Numbered from the stretch's first letter, positions 48,600 to 58,728 are shown. The stretch is DNA of 64,000 nt from Kappaphycus alvarezii (GCA_002205965.3 NADL03000451.1:2356001-2420000); one strand, 5' to 3'. The notes: a model not told the origin generated them from the letters alone. Numbers and translations: made by a program.

Positions 48600-48817
48600 T
48601 TCTGAAAGGAAGGCTTGTGCCTATCCCAACATCCACCCTTGGAGGCTGGCACCCAGACGCGTACGTGGTGCTAACCGATGTCGCGCGGAACGTGGCCGTT
48701 CGAGCGATGGAGACCTATGGGATGGTTAGGGCGGTGCTTACCCAAAGGCACGCTGCTGCGGCCGTCATGTCCAACGCGGCATGCCTGCTCGCCAGCATTT
48801 GGCCGGCCCTGTAAGGA
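48600..48817 (+). mobile_element. LINE tail D2 (TLGGW family)
   Basis: It reads RLVPIPTSTLGGWHPDAYVV and then AVLTQRHAAAAVMSNAACLL with a stop at 48,812-48,814, closely matching D1 at protein level but diverged in DNA. It is shorter than D1 at its 5' end, so it is an independent truncated insertion rather than a duplication. Confidence 0.6.
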
Positions 48818-50157
48818 AGGTCATGTACTGTAGTGTTACCCATCAGCGACGACTTATCCCGCATAACGCGTTAGCCCAATGGATATAACCGACCACATCT
48901 TCCATGAATTAAAATAACCCAAAAATTTCCCACTTCTGAACCGATGGACGTCGGTACCCTATCCCGAATCCAATTGCTACTTCAACTCAAACTGCACTGA
49001 GCGCTAGCCATGGAAATCGTTAGTAAACCGCATGCGTTACAATGTATTGCAGTGAACTAACTGCGAAGTTTTTCACTACCTGTGAGGTCGAGAGACCTGC
49101 AAACGTTCCGCGGCAATTTGGGAAGTTACAAGTGGCAATTAACCAATGCTTGCGTTTCCCAGTCTGTGTCGTTTCTCGTTGCCAAAGGTCCAACAACTAG
49201 ATGTAACATTCGTCGACAGCTGTAAGGTCAGCGGCAGCCGCTATTTCTTGCTCTGCTATTGAACTCATTTATCCGATATTTCCTCCTGGGTCGTTGCGGA
49301 TCGGCGAGGGTAGGGTTTGGATGTTGCTCAAACCCTCGAAATGCTCGTGCGGAACAACTTCAGCGGAGGTCAATACAGATTTACGAAAGCAGATATTTCC
49401 ATGTAGGATCGACCAACGATCTGAAAAAGTGCGCGCAACTTTTTATCGCAAGCTCATACTTGGAAGTTTCCCAACTCGAGACAGCTACGCTCTCGCATGG
49501 TGACTACAAGATGGTAGACCACGTCGCAAAGTTGGATAGGCTGGCTCATGCACTTGAGCAACACAAATTCCTAGATGCACACGTGAAACGGCATTCTTGC
49601 TGCCATCGGCCTGCTTGCACGCGTGTTATTGTCGAGATGTCATGCGTATGACGCATGAATGAACTTCGATTGAAACAACTACTTACGGAGCGCAAAATTT
49701 CGAAAGTTTAATGCATTTATATCTGTGAGGGGTAGTTATCAAAACGACAACGGTACAGGAAGCGCGAAGGATGGAGGCGGTTTGAAACAGCCACCCGCGG
49801 TTGGCCTGTCGTCAACCGCATGTTTTGACAAAGCTGTGTCGATGGCTTTGGCAGATTAATGCACCGAAACCAAAAACATCTTTAAAAATCGTATCTACTG
49901 CAAATCTAATCCAATTGAATTGCAGCAAAGACCTTACCTTTTCGAGCCTCACAACCTCTGTCACAAGCTTGCTTTTTCGTTCACGGTCAAGACTCGGAAC
50001 ATTTAATCCCCATTTCAACGCCGCTCCTCCCGGAAAATGCTAATTGCTCAGGTGTGCGAGTCGGGGCATAGAATTCTCACGACGGCGCACCGCATAGTCA
50101 TAACGGACTAACGCAGCAGTTCTCTTTCAGCCTCTAAGCCCCAAAACATCATTCAGC
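48818..50157. other. Intergenic; one unassigned 130-aa frame
   Basis: The open frame at 49,259-49,651 encodes a His- and Cys-containing product with no domain I recognise, and it lacks convincing coding bias. The last 200 bases are the 5' flank of the ChaN-like gene. Confidence 0.4.
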
Positions 50158-51255
50158 ATGTCAGCCTTTGCAACCCCCACCACTTTGCATACCTCAACAC
50201 TTCGCAAATGCGCTCTCAATCACCATACGCCGCAATGCAATCTTCAGAATCCTTCCCACAACCATCAAGTACCCTCCACAACTCGTCGCCGTCTTCTTCA
50301 GGCCGCAGCCCTGGCTCCATTCTCCCTGCTTGCTCCTGTGAAATGCGAAACCCTGCAAAACAGGGTACTCCACAAAGATCGCCTGTATGATGCCCGTAGC
50401 GGGTCCTTTGTACCGGCTTCAGCCGTTGGCACACTGATGCGTCGTGATGTTGGCAACACGTTTGATCGCTGTATTGTGGCCGGTGAAATTCATGACAATG
50501 TCTGCACTCACGCCGCTCAACTGGCTGTCATTGAAAATGCGAGACAATTGCCGGATGGCATGCCGCTGACTGTGGGCTTTGAACAGTTTTATCGCGCCCA
50601 TGATGCTATTTTGGACGACTATGTGCAGGGCCGTATGAGTTTGGCGAGAATGTTGAAGGCAACTAAATGGGAGGATACTTGGGGGTTTGACGCAAAGTTG
50701 TATTCTCCTATATTTGAGTACTGTCGGGTCCATCGCATTCCTATGGTGGGTCTGAACGTCCCGTATGCGTTCGTGCAGCAGGTCGGTGCTTACGGATTTG
50801 ATGGATTAGCAGATAATCTCAAGGAGCTTTTGCCTGACAACATAGACTTGCACAATGAAGGCCACTTTAAGCACTTTATGAGCCTAATGGGGTGGGATGA
50901 GTCGAAGACGTACAGCGAGGTTCATCAGACCTCAGGACCGCACGGCGTATCCGTGGAACGATATTATCAAGCTCAGGTACTTTGGGAGGAGTGGATGAGT
51001 CAGTCAGTCGCCATGTCGCTGAACCAACGTCCTGGAACCAGAATAGTGGCCCTTATAGGATCTGGACACGTAGAGGGACGATATGGATTCCCAGATCGAA
51101 TTGAAAAACGATGCCAGCAAAGGCCATACACGATAGTCCCAAAGCCAGTCGCTTGGGATTTTAATCAAGGCTTTGGAATGCCAAATATTGCACGTCCAGA
51201 TGTAGATATAGCGGATCTCGTCTGGTACACGCGGCGAGTCATAGACTTGGTTTAG
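50158..51255 (+). CDS. ChaN/DUF399 haem-binding-type protein, predicted thylakoid lumen
   Basis: A single-exon gene of 365 codons. Residues 1-40 are rich in Ser, Thr, Asn and His and poor in acidic residues, as plastid transit peptides are. At 41-60 follows a twin-arginine signal (STTRRRLLQAAALAPFSLL), pointing to Tat transport into the thylakoid lumen. The mature part is the ChaN-like (DUF399) domain: GEIHDN near residue 110 (family motif GE.HDN), GFEQFYRAHDAILDDYVQG, a conserved VERYYQAQVLWEEWMSQSVA stretch and GSGHVEGRYG near the end. Bacterial ChaN binds stacked haem; in algae and plants the role is not settled. Length is normal for the family with targeting sequence. No frame problem. 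It converges on the minus-strand gene 122 bases downstream. ATG 50,158 is chosen because it keeps both targeting parts. Confidence 0.85.
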   Translation: MSAFATPTTLHTSTLRKCALNHHTPQCNLQNPSHNHQVPSTTRRRLLQAAALAPFSLLAPVKCETLQNRVLHKDRLYDARSGSFVPASAVGTLMRRDVGNTFDRCIVAGEIHDNVCTHAAQLAVIENARQLPDGMPLTVGFEQFYRAHDAILDDYVQGRMSLARMLKATKWEDTWGFDAKLYSPIFEYCRVHRIPMVGLNVPYAFVQQVGAYGFDGLADNLKELLPDNIDLHNEGHFKHFMSLMGWDESKTYSEVHQTSGPHGVSVERYYQAQVLWEEWMSQSVAMSLNQRPGTRIVALIGSGHVEGRYGFPDRIEKRCQQRPYTIVPKPVAWDFNQGFGMPNIARPDVDIADLVWYTRRVIDLV

Positions 51256-51376
51256 TTTGATGTTGGGGTCACGCAGAAGATTACTCGATTTGCATACCAA
51301 AACGACCTAGCGCGTGTTGTATGACTTGGGCTATGTGCATATTTAAGAGTTATTAAAATCGAACCGTCTACTAATC

Positions 51377-53996
51377 TCACGATGCCCACCACAAGGTAGA
51401 CGCTCCTTCAACTGCGCTGATTACCACCAACCAGACTCGCTGAGGCGTTGGCGGCAAGTGACCATCAGTGTACTTGCTCAGAAGCTCAGACGCCCTATAG
51501 GCCACGGCGGCATCATCATCATCCACAAATGGCTGTAGCAAAGAGCCGCCTTCAGTTGCCGAGCCAAGGAACTCTACAAGACATTGTCGACACTCGGACA
51601 ACCTTCTATATAATGTTTTGGTCTTACTGGCATTTAGTAGCAGGGTAAATATCGCTGGGTTGGCATGACTCAGAAGCTCGCGAGAAACCATTAATTGGCC
51701 TTTTAAGAACATCTTTGACCTGGAATCAACAGCTGTCTGAGACATCATGACCCGCCGTTTGGCAAACGGAGTGCTTACCGTGAAGAACTCTATCACCATC
51801 TCGGAAAACTGCAAAACGCTCCTCAGGTTAGACCTTCCGGAAGTGATATCATCTGCGGCACCGTGAATTTTCGCCAATGTCTCCGGGAGGACGCCAGCAG
51901 GACGTGCAGAGCGAGAATAGACGAATTTTCGCAGGTGAATCTCCAAATCGCAAAGAATTTTCCACTCCCTTGCGAAATGAACGCTTTCGCGTTGCGAGAG
52001 CATTGTCGCTTGTCTCTCTGCAATTTCTTGAAAGAGCTGCAAAACTCTCAAGCAAAATGACTTGTCCAACAGTCTGACCATTGCTCGCACGGAAACCAAA
52101 TATTTTGTCGCTGCCGAGCGATAAGCCCTTCCGATGGTTCCACTCAGTCGAGTATCGCTGAAGGACTGGCTCTCGGTTTTCTCTTGCAATACAGTTGTGC
52201 TATCATGATGAGCATCGTCTGAGCTTTTGCCGATGAGCGACTCTTGCGACTCTGTGCAAAGCGGATCAAACAAAAGGATGCGAATTGTATCCAACACAAA
52301 ATCGGGCCATGGACCAACACGGAACGTGTGAACCAAACAATCCGCGATTTCGTATGACTCAAGCAAACTGCGGAACGTAACTATGTGATCCCTCAAAATT
52401 TCAATATCTTCCTCCGGCAGATTACTCAAGCACTCAAGAACTGCAAAGTCATATATAACGCGAAACAAGCTATGCCTTGCAGACAATGAAGCAGTATCCG
52501 CGTACAGTGTAACCACTGTCTCAATTCCACCAATCTCCTCGAGACAATTATAGTCAACAACGGGCAGAGAAGTTAGATCATCCCTATGATGCTGCAATCG
52601 CGGGCAGAGGCCCTCTGCGATGAGCACATGGTCTACATCTGTGTGAGTCGAATCACCAACATGCAACGCAAGAGCAGCGAGGCAGCGTGAGGATATGTTG
52701 TCGCTTGGCCGCCGGTTACTGGATCTGAGCAGGACGAGGTAGCAGCGAAGAGCACGTTCCCACATAACGTCGTCATCCTGCCGGCCGTGCATCTCCTCGA
52801 CGACATCTGAAAACACTTCGCGCGCGACTTCTTCGACCGTAACCCACGAAGAACGGTGAATAAAGCTTGCATGGGCACCGATGTTCAGTAGTAGTGTGAA
52901 TATAGAGCCATCTCTCTCACTCCTTTCGGCGCCTCGCATTCTTCTGACGATTTCAGTGAGGAGACCGAAACCAGCCTCTGTGCTCTCGAGACAAGCCCCA
53001 ACGACATAGCCAGTCAAAAGTTGGAGGGCGCGATTACGCCCCTTTGCTTTCAGGGAGGTGTTGGTCAGATACTCGTGCAACACACTCCATGCCTCACCAC
53101 CAGGCTCCTGGCCAGTGTAAAGGTGCCATTGAATAGGTCCGTGGCGCAAGGGAGTGTCTTCTACTCTCTTCTTATTGCGCTCCCGACTGAGTACGAGCGC
53201 ACCAATCTCAGAATCCTCTGCGCTCTCGGCAGACAAAAAAATGAACCTGTCGGCAATGTTCTGTTCCGCATTCTCAGACGGGGAAGGAATCGGAGGAAAC
53301 AGACAAGATAACTGATGATCTTGAGCTGTATACGGAGGAGGTGGTAGGGGAAGGGTGAGATTCGGATACGGGTCGGAGAGTGACTGCGTGCTTGAATCGA
53401 CCAGAGCGACAGAGCTCTTAATAGGTTCACCATCTGAAACAATGGTAGGCTCCGGTGGTTGCGGGGGATCGAGCTGACTGCGGTCATCCAAAAAGCTTGG
53501 GACCCAGGATCCCTCCTCCCCATAGCTCTGCTTCCTCTCTGAGCGTGGGATAGCTGGAAGTGGTCGCGTCGGCGGTGGAATCAAGTTGTTCACTTGAATA
53601 AAATCCGAATGTTCACTATATTCTGGACCAGGGGCTTGCGTCGCTAGCGGGGGGCGATTCTTTTGACCAAGATCGACTAGCTTTTCCCCTCTCGCGTTTT
53701 CCGGTTTCGGTGGCAGAGGAGGGGCGGTGAACCAGGGGGCGGAGTACGGATGCGCGGGCAAACCCTGGTTTTGGCGGTAGTGGAGGTGGCAAGGGCTTAG
53801 GGGCGACGCCCTCATTTTCAGGGTCGACGTTTGGTCGAGGTGGTAAGCGAATCACGGAGCTAATTCGGTCCTCCGAGTCTAACACAGACTCAAATTCTTC
53901 GGTCGACCTGCGAAACTTTTCGCTCAGTCCATTTCGTCGACGAGACATTGGCGTTGTACTTGAGGGGCACAGGTGAAAGGAGCCTTTGCCAGGCAA
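51377..53996 (-). CDS. Large uncharacterised helical-repeat-like protein with SH3-ligand N-terminus; one frame slip
   Basis: I do not recognise a named family. The N-terminal 250 residues are Pro-rich with repeated PPLPPKP, a class of SH3-binding site, and are predicted disordered. From about residue 260 to the C-terminus the sequence is almost wholly helical (leucine-rich, alternating charged), as in armadillo or HEAT-type solenoids; for example WSVLHEYLTNTSLKAKGR and LLNIGAHASFIHRSS. An open frame of 812 codons runs from 53,815 to 51,377. The true start is probably at 53,996 or 53,948 in a neighbouring frame (MSRRRNGLSEKFRRSTEEFE), because both frames carry the same Pro-rich style and meet near 53,740-53,775. 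That implies a one-base slip; I found no intron of the right length. A scaffold role in signalling or trafficking is only a guess. It faces a possible small gene at 54,078 across 81 bases. Confidence 0.65.
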
Positions 53997-54077
53997 GGAA
54001 ACGCTGGCAAACTGGGTAAGGATTCAGCGCTTGGCCTGGCGCGTATTTTCATGACGTGCTTGATAGCATAAAGTAAA

Positions 54078-54206
54078 ATGATCGGCTCGATGGCGGATTT
54101 CGCCAGGCCTGGCGTGATCGATGAGGATTACGAAAATGTTGGAAGCCAATTTCCAGTTGAGTTGGTATGTCACATTGCAGGATTCGTACGCAGAGAGAGG
54201 TACCGA
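54078..54206 (+). CDS. Possible first exon or truncated gene, divergent from the large protein
   Basis: A short frame reads MADFARPGVIDEDYENVGSQ, then FPVELVCHIAGFVRRER, which recalls the start of an F-box helix (LPxEL...IF.FL). A donor-like GAG/GTACCG follows at about 54,200. Beyond this the frame enters TACTG repeats. No second exon was identified, so the gene may be cut off by repeat insertion. The divergent position 81 bases from the gene at 53,996 suggests a shared promoter. Confidence 0.3.
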
Positions 54207-54239
54207 GTAAATATCATCTCTTTGTGCTTCAACCGAAAA

Positions 54240-54625
54240 GCACTACTGCAGTACTGTACTGTACATGTACAGTTCAGTGTATCGTACAGTACAGTATCGT
54301 ACCGTACTGTGTCGCTGCACGTGGCCGACGTGGACCACCCGGTTAGTTCTTTGCTAGCAATACCCTCGGATCCTGCAGCGGATACCAGTTATACTGTACT
54401 ATACCGTACTGTACTGTACTAATGCCACAAAGTTCTACACGTATTATGTACTGTACTGTACAGTACAGTACATGCGATAATAAAGCTTATAGTAAAAATA
54501 GTAAAGCTTGCGAAGGGATCAGCCGTATTGATGTCTTGACAAAGAATTTTATTTCTTGCCGTAGTTTGCATACTGTACTGTACTGTACGTACAGTACACT
54601 ACTGTACAGTACAGTACACTACTAC
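54240..54625. repeat. TACTG/CAGTA palindromic pentamer tracts (three clusters)
   Basis: Clusters lie at about 54,244-54,320, 54,384-54,480 and 54,569-54,624. Each mixes TACTG and CAGTA runs that are reverse complements of each other, so hairpins can form within each cluster. The reading frames across them are artefacts. Confidence 0.85.
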
Positions 54626-54639
54626 TGCCATGCTGTGCT

Positions 54640-54880
54640 GTGAAACCAACAAGGCGAAGCTTTCTGTGTCAATTGTAGAGACCTTCGCCGCAATGTTCAG
54701 GCGTGGTCACTGTCCTATTGATGAGCATGCTAAGCACGCCGCATTTCGCTCGGCCCAACGGTGCCCAATGGCTAAGCCGCAAATTCTTCAACACTTCAGC
54801 TTCGCTACCTGGTCCAGTGTCGCTGCGCCAATTGCTCGCATGCCTTGTCATGCCGAGGGCATCGCCACCGCGAATAAACC
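54640..54880 (+). mobile_element. Probable LINE tail E (A/B-like C-terminus)
   Basis: Translation gives LQHFSFATWSSVAAPIARMP, which lines up with YQRLSCTLWSSIAQGILSRA of tail A and YQKLSYSIWSTCAASVICRA of tail B, followed by CHAEG where B has QHAEL. Only the C-terminal end is present. The match is short, so the call is moderate. The 410 bases from 54,880 to 55,290 show nothing else. Confidence 0.5.
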
Positions 54881-55292
54881 GCAATCCTCGTTAGACATAT
54901 TCTACCTAGCGACAAGTCTACACCTGTCGTAAATTTAAAGAAACATATCAAGGCAGGATGTGTTAGTCTGTGGCTTCCGCTCACGGAATCGGCAGAGCTG
55001 CGGTAAAATGCGACCTCCCATAATATCCACCCCGTCTACCAAACTACACAGGAAACTTTCACACACCGAGATGTCGAGCATAAGACTTTGGCAACCCACG
55101 ATCTTTTCACTTACTCGTCGCCGTCAGCAGGGTAGAAAAAAAGTGCTGCCTGTTAGAGAACCAAAATGCATACATCTTGTCGATGTATGTAGCTCTCGGT
55201 AACCTTGCCGTCCGCAGTGATGTACTAGTAAACCTACGGCCCCCACGCAGTAATGGGTCCGCATGCGAAAGTCACTTGTCTCGCTCTCAAGC

Positions 55293-56231
55293 TCATTCCG
55301 TCGATGAGCTCCTCAGCTTTGTAAGTGCATCTTCCAGCGGGATAAATCTCACATTTCGCAGTTTGGGATTCGCACCACTTTTAAGTTCCCTGATTGTTTG
55401 CTTGAGGTCAATCACCTGGACGTCATTCACGTCAATAGACGCGTTTGGATCCCTCACTTTCAGCTTGCCGACAGTTTCATCTAGGTTTTCCTTTGCGAAG
55501 AATAACGGGTAAACATTTTGCCCGTTTTTTTCTTCCTTGATGGCTAGGCCGTCGATGTAAAAGATTGGCACTCCATTCTTTCCAAAAATTTGTTCAAACG
55601 CACCGTCGGTAACCTCCTGCGCTATTTCCACCTCATGACTATCAGGAAACAACTCAAACCGTTCCAGTACTGATTTGGCCGGTGTTGACTTGGAATCCAG
55701 GAATTTGAACGCCTCTTCCAGGCTGATAGAGAGAACTCTTGCATCGGAATTATCCTCGCTTATCTGCTCTAAAAATTGCTGGGCATCCGCCGGTTGCACG
55801 AAAAAGTACCCACGACGCAATCGACGATCATCTGATTCCGACATGTACGGACGTCCTGTCGCGTCGGTAACAGTGAATACAGGTATCCTTCTTAATTGCG
55901 AATCCAGTATTGCACTCCCTTGATCCGAGGTTGCATTCCGAATTATTCCTGCAAGGGGAAGAAAGCTGCCGATGACTAGCCCTGCCACAAGAATCACAGA
56001 GCCAATTCTCATCCCCAGCGACTTATCTGATGACATCCGCAAGGTTGCTGGTCTCGGGCTACATTGAACTGTGTTGAAGTTTGTCGGAAATAGTGAAACT
56101 TTGCGGAGTGGTGACCGTCTCAAACCGTTTCGATAGTTGAGATTTCGGGATACAGACAGGTTTGCCGCGTAAGTGGCTCTGACACTCGTTAGAAACACAC
56201 CGCGGCCCTCTACAAAACAAGGGGCGCTCAT
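55293..56231 (-). CDS. Tic22-like plastid protein import factor
   Basis: Tic22 is a chaperone-like protein of the chloroplast intermembrane space that aids preproteins crossing from the outer to the inner translocon. The 312-codon single exon begins with a basic, Ser/Arg-rich stretch of about 65 residues (plastid transit peptide). A hydrophobic segment follows near residues 72-95 (GSVILVAGLVIGSFLPLAGI), then the Tic22 domain. That domain has RRIPVFTVTDATGRPYM, GYFFVQPADAQQFLEQI, ARVLSISLEEAFKF, ELFPDSHEVEIAQ, GVPIFYIDGL, YPLFFAKENL and NDVQVIDLKQTI, all in family order. The hydrophobic segment is longer than usual and may be a membrane anchor or part of a two-step targeting signal. Its start faces the TL17-like gene across 362 bases with no other gene, a likely shared promoter. 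Confidence 0.88.
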   Translation of the reverse strand: MSAPCFVEGRGVFLTSVRATYAANLSVSRNLNYRNGLRRSPLRKVSLFPTNFNTVQCSPRPATLRMSSDKSLGMRIGSVILVAGLVIGSFLPLAGIIRNATSDQGSAILDSQLRRIPVFTVTDATGRPYMSESDDRRLRRGYFFVQPADAQQFLEQISEDNSDARVLSISLEEAFKFLDSKSTPAKSVLERFELFPDSHEVEIAQEVTDGAFEQIFGKNGVPIFYIDGLAIKEEKNGQNVYPLFFAKENLDETVGKLKVRDPNASIDVNDVQVIDLKQTIRELKSGANPKLRNVRFIPLEDALTKLRSSSTE

Positions 56232-56593
56232 TTTTCTGCGGACGCCACTATTTGGTCTGTCAACCGAGGCTGGTTTGGAAGCTGGTGCTCTAGATATTCT
56301 CCAGAGATCTCACCCGCAATTACAAGCGATACTGATGGTTGTGCGACACTGTCCTAATTCGTCGAAAAATGCTGAGTTGCCATCAGGATTTATTGCCGTA
56401 CCAAACTGTGCGATATTTTCCCTAGCGAATTGAGATCAAGGCAAGACGAAACCAATCATAAATAATCTGACAAATTCCCGTACTGTGCTGCGGGCATAAA
56501 GCGTATCACCATCAACACCCTCCGCCAAAGGCACTGTTCGCGAAGATCTCTAGCCGCACGTGAATATCCCATTCTACGGACAAACACCTTGCC

Positions 56594-57426
56594 ATGGCAT
56601 TCGTAAGTAGCTTCACAACCAGGTCGCAAATTTCTCGTCGACCTGCTACGAGGACGACATCACATGGCCCATGTTGTGGATTAGACGACATTCCGCGTGC
56701 ACTGGCTCCTCCTGCAGCCGCCATTCTCCTTTCCCTTTCTATCCTATCTCCATGTCCAGTACTTGCAGATGATGCCCCACTAGTGTTTGACCATGATCAA
56801 AGTCTCTCTGGAGCAGATTTTTCCCACAGGTCCGACCTCCACGGTGCGATATTCTCGAAGTCAAATTGCAAGGGCGCAACTTTTGCCGGCTCTGATCTCA
56901 CTGCCGCGCAGTTGGACGACGCCAATGTAGGTAGCACCGAGATTAACCCGCGTGACATCTACCACGATGAGTAAGGGCTTATATCAGATTCATATCCTTA
57001 GCGTACTAACCTCGCTGGGTTTCTTGCCAATCATACTCTGGCTCTGTGAGTAGTTCCAAGAGGCGAACTTCGAGGGTGCAACTGCAACAAACGTTATCGC
57101 GACCAACGCAAAGTTCCAGAATGCCAACCTGAGAGATGTCGGTAAGCTTTTGCTCCAATTTGTGACGTACTGCCATCCATGACAAAGTCCGTGTTCCTTC
57201 AGCCATTTTTCTGTGTCCTTACTCTGGGAATGTTGAGATCTTTTTCGAAGACTTTTCTAATAGCAATCTTGTTGGCGTGGTAATCGACGGGGCGGACATT
57301 GAGGGGGCAGACTTTTCTGATAGCCTCTTGACCAAGGCAACTACAATTAAGCTCTGCAAAAGAGCATCTGGGGTAAACTCAAGGACAGGAGTACCGACCG
57401 CAGAGTCCTTAATGTGTCCAGAATAA
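56594..57426 (+). CDS. Thylakoid lumenal pentapeptide-repeat protein (TL17-like), three exons
   Basis: Exons 56,594-56,926, 57,054-57,141 and 57,251-57,426 join to 198 residues. The N-terminus is a plastid transit peptide followed by a lumen signal (AAAILLSLSILSPCPVLA, cut before DDAPLVF). Then come tandem pentapeptides of the A(N/D)Lxx type that form a right-handed beta-helix: ADFSH, GAIFS, GATFA; across junction 1 DDAN/FQEANFEG; across junction 2 LRDV/DFSNSNLVG. The end, LCKRASGVNSRTGVPTAESL, matches the TL17 family C-terminus. Both introns have GT and AG ends (127 and 109 nt), and intron 1 has a perfect TACTAAC branch site at 57,004-57,010. The pentapeptide register is kept across both junctions, which strongly supports the model. 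The molecular role of TL17 proteins is not settled. The stop is 18 bases from the stop of the converging RluA gene. Confidence 0.88.
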
Positions 57427-57444
57427 TGTGCGAATCTCTTTATT

Positions 57445-58728
57445 CTATCCAATGGAGCAGCCCCTCCATGAATGTGAATCAACATATCCGATTTTAGCTG
57501 TAGCATTCTGCGCCCATGGCGGTGGAGGAACTTCGAATGACCAGTTGTCTGATTCATATTTGAGGGCATGAAGATGAAGAAACATTTGCTGAACCGCCAC
57601 GTTCTTCACGTTTGTCACTTGAGGGCAGTTCGTACAAAAAAGCTCGCGCCCTTCCTCAATACAAGATAAGTGTCGACCGTGAAGTTGGAGGGAACGCCTC
57701 GACCAGTGGCAAGCGAGGTATGATCGACTTTGAGAAGCGGCGGTCTCGTTATCGCTGAATAAGGAGTGGTGGGCAGTGATTTTCATTGGATCTTTCCCTT
57801 CTTGGCAAACAAGGCTAGTCTTCGAACATGAATTGCGGTCTCCGTAAAGTGGGTCATTTACGATAGGGTAGCCCATGTGCGCTAGGTGAATTCGAATCTG
57901 GTGCGTACGCCCTGTACGCGGTCTGCATTCGACGATGCTAGTTGTGCCGTCTTTACCTTGAGACAAAAGCTTGAATGAAGTCATTGCGTGGGCGCCATCA
58001 GGACGGACGAATGACTTCATTTCTCGTTTATCCCAAAACAAAGGCTCATGAGAAATAACTGGTTTCGACGGAAACGAACCATGAACTTCAGCAACGTACG
58101 TCTTGCGGAACTTGTGTTCCTTAATTTCGGCGCTAAATTTGGCGGCAAATTCCTGGGTCTTGGCAAGAATGACCAGGCCTGAGGTTTCCTTATCCAATCG
58201 ATGTACTGCCAACAACTTTCCCGTACCATAAAACGCCTTGAGTATAAACAAGAGAGAATTCCTTCTATAGGTACCACAAGGATGTATGGGCAGGGATGGC
58301 GGTTTAGAGACGACTGTATACCCGTCCTCATCATATGCGATGAGTATCGCGGAGGACAACACGGCAGATTCATGCCTGTGAACAATGTGTACAACTTCAT
58401 TGCCATCTTCCCAGACAGTGCCTTTACCCACAGGCCGTCCATTGATCTGGACGCGACCGCCATCGATCTCCTTTACCCAGTAGTTTTCATCGGTATGTTT
58501 GAACTCCTGACTGAATACGCTGAGGATGGTCTGATCTCGCCACCGGGGTTTGAAATTTGTGCGAAACTCAAACACGTATGGTCGTACGTACCTGAGATCT
58601 CCGATTGTGACATAATCGTGCTCAGAAATGTAGTCTAAATCAGTCTCTGGTTTCTGTTGCCGCATTCTCTTGTTTGGTTTAAAAGCGCGAGCCCTTGCCT
58701 GGCGCTTACGCCCCATGTGCGTGGTCAA
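57445..58728 (-). CDS. RluA-family RNA pseudouridine synthase (RPUSD2/Pus9-like)
   Basis: It converts uridine to pseudouridine in RNA. The 427-codon frame has an N-terminal basic region, then an S4-like RNA-binding segment at about 68-115 (TDENYWVKEIDGGRVQINGR). The catalytic domain carries SKPPSLPIHPCGTYRRNSLL, the RluA motif HRLDKETSGL with catalytic Asp near residue 179, RPRTGRTHQIRIHLAHMGYP and NDPLYGD. The HPCGxYRxN pattern and the order of S4 and catalytic parts resemble eukaryotic RPUSD2/Rib2/Pus9, which modify cytosolic or mitochondrial tRNA. A C-terminal extension of about 100 residues has two CxxC-like cysteines (LFCTNCPQ). No plastid transit peptide is evident. The first ATG at 58,728 is used; the fifth codon is also Met. 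No introns. It ends 18 bases from the pentapeptide gene, tail to tail. Confidence 0.9.
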   Translation of the reverse strand: MTTHMGRKRQARARAFKPNKRMRQQKPETDLDYISEHDYVTIGDLRYVRPYVFEFRTNFKPRWRDQTILSVFSQEFKHTDENYWVKEIDGGRVQINGRPVGKGTVWEDGNEVVHIVHRHESAVLSSAILIAYDEDGYTVVSKPPSLPIHPCGTYRRNSLLFILKAFYGTGKLLAVHRLDKETSGLVILAKTQEFAAKFSAEIKEHKFRKTYVAEVHGSFPSKPVISHEPLFWDKREMKSFVRPDGAHAMTSFKLLSQGKDGTTSIVECRPRTGRTHQIRIHLAHMGYPIVNDPLYGDRNSCSKTSLVCQEGKDPMKITAHHSLFSDNETAASQSRSYLACHWSRRSLQLHGRHLSCIEEGRELFCTNCPQVTNVKNVAVQQMFLHLHALKYESDNWSFEVPPPPWAQNATAKIGYVDSHSWRGCSIG

